Source: Firmicutes bacterium HGW-Firmicutes-2
Lineage (GTDB): Bacteria > Bacillota > Clostridia > Lachnospirales > Vallitaleaceae
DNA: 64,000 bases
Reading direction: 5' to 3'
NCBI GenBank assembly: GCA_002841495.1
Contig: PGZV01000017.1
Span: forward strand, 54,467 to 118,466
Part shown: positions 63,145 to 64,000 of the stretch, piece after piece
Layout: each line of letters opens with the position of its first letter
Position numbering within the stretch: the stretch's first letter is position 1
Notes under the pieces: model-generated
Told to the model about the DNA's origin: nothing
Databases searched by the model: none
What the model saw: the letters and a program-made list of their open reading frames with translations, nothing else
Translations under genes and position numbers: made by a program

Positions 63145-64000
63145 ATGAAAAAAATATTTGTAGACGGTTTGACAGGTACAACCGGTCTTGTTATACATGA
63201 AAGACTGAGTCATTATGATCAAATTGAGGTACTTGAGATTGAAGAACATATGAAAAAAAACGTAGATGAAAAAAAGAAGTTCCTTAATGCCGCAGATATT
63301 GTTTTTCTTTGCTTACCGGACCAAGCGGCAAAAGAGTCTGTGGCACTCATTGATAATCCGAATACGAAAGTTATAGACGCCAGTACCGCTCATAGAACCC
63401 ATAAAGACTGGGCATATGGTATCCCTGAATTATCAGATGACCATAGAAAAAGAATCATATCATCGAATAGGGTGGCTAATCCGGGTTGTCATGCTTCAGC
63501 CTTTGCGTTAGCGGTCTATCCTTTAGTTAAGACAGGCATTATTGCAGAGGATTACCCAGTTACTGTACATACACTGACAGGTTATAGCGGTGGTGGAAAA
63601 GAGCTCATAGCAAAGTATGAGGATACAAGTGAATACAACCCCTATCACAGAGCGCCGAGACATTATGGTCTTGGTTTAAATCACAAGCATCTTCCGGAAA
63701 TGAAGCTTCATGCCGGTTTGAGTGAAGAACCTTTATTCAATCCAATAGTAGGTAATTTTTATAAAGGTTTGGTAGCAACCATACCAATCAAAACATCGCT
63801 TATGAAAGTTAAGAAAACTGGAAGAGAGATTCAACAGTTGCTAGCGGATTACTACAAAAAATCCTATTTTGTTAGGGTGAACCCTTACGAATCAAATGAC
63901 AATTTATTTGACGGTGGCTTTGACGTGACCGGCTCAAATGATACAAATTATTGTGATTTATTTGTATTTGGTAATGATGAGAAAGGCACTGTGGTTATTA
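63145..64000 (+). CDS. argC: N-acetyl-gamma-glutamyl-phosphate reductase, short type (partial at window end)
   Basis: An open frame with ATG at 63145 behind AAAGGA that runs to the window edge; 285 codons are visible and the stop is outside. The NADP motif is VDGLTGTTGLVIHERL (residues 6-21) and the catalytic cysteine is Cys115 in ANPGCHASAFAL. LPEMKLHAGLSEEPLF and FYKGLVATIPIKTS follow as in the family. The compact N-terminus marks the shorter ArgC class (~310 residues) rather than the ~345-residue class. It catalyses the third step of arginine synthesis and probably heads an arg operon beyond the window. Confidence 0.9.
   Translation, partial: MKKIFVDGLTGTTGLVIHERLSHYDQIEVLEIEEHMKKNVDEKKKFLNAADIVFLCLPDQAAKESVALIDNPNTKVIDASTAHRTHKDWAYGIPELSDDHRKRIISSNRVANPGCHASAFALAVYPLVKTGIIAEDYPVTVHTLTGYSGGGKELIAKYEDTSEYNPYHRAPRHYGLGLNHKHLPEMKLHAGLSEEPLFNPIVGNFYKGLVATIPIKTSLMKVKKTGREIQQLLADYYKKSYFVRVNPYESNDNLFDGGFDVTGSNDTNYCDLFVFGNDEKGTVVI

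Overview
This window looks like the chromosome of an anaerobic, low-GC Gram-positive bacterium of the class Clostridia, probably near the Lachnospirales or Vallitaleaceae (inference). Pointers are the AT-rich sequence with strong Shine-Dalgarno sites, a CggR-led glycolytic cluster, a CBS/DRTGG family II pyrophosphatase, an Rrf2-NifS-NifU-MnmA cluster, FabV, a 6S RNA and an EF-G-2-type paralogue. Nearly all of it is coding. No tRNA, rRNA, CRISPR array, phage or transposase gene was found.

Layout. 1-7300: an AEC permease, a HAD phosphatase, a small TfoX C-terminal protein, a Mn-dependent CBS pyrophosphatase, oligoendopeptidase F (minus) and two poorly known proteins. 7541-15486: an information-processing operon of dgt, dnaG, rpoD, trmK, a Nif3-like protein, a TGS nucleoside kinase and an RluA-type pseudouridine synthase, followed by 6S RNA (about 15556-15748). 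15802-19378 (minus): hisC-tyrA-aroA for aromatic amino acids. 19880-25419: an EF-G-like GTPase, then Fe-S and tRNA-thiolation genes. 25502-28290: a PHP phosphatase (minus) and a Na/Pi cotransporter. 28452-31729 (minus): an accessory-looking trio of an SLH-domain exported protein, a small membrane protein and a membrane-embedded LuxR regulator.

32005-42808 is central carbon metabolism: D-lactate dehydrogenase, then cggR-gapA-pgk-tpiA-gpmI, fabV and eno, then secG. CggR has an operator-like repeat in its own leader, and fabV has a FabT-like palindrome over its promoter. 42987-46423: an MFS permease, asd and pirin. 46676-53469: a three-gene SMC/condensin-like operon resembling Wadjet JetABC (MksFEB) without a JetD nuclease gene, reading into lipA and then ddl. 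55499-63018: a rhomboid-like pseudoprotease, an HTH protein (minus), serC-serA-DUF1015, and hflK-hflC. argC is cut by the window end.

Two families of intergenic repeats stand out. R1 is an 87-bp element with 20-bp imperfect terminal inverted repeats. It has two full copies (26499-26585 and 55381-55467) and three relics. R2 is a larger element that can fold into a three-way junction and is followed by a conserved stem-loop module. It is intact between fabV and eno, rearranged just upstream of the JetABC-like operon, and a relic before cggR. These repeats, the JetD-less condensin-like operon and the membrane LuxR/SLH trio are the least ordinary parts of the window.
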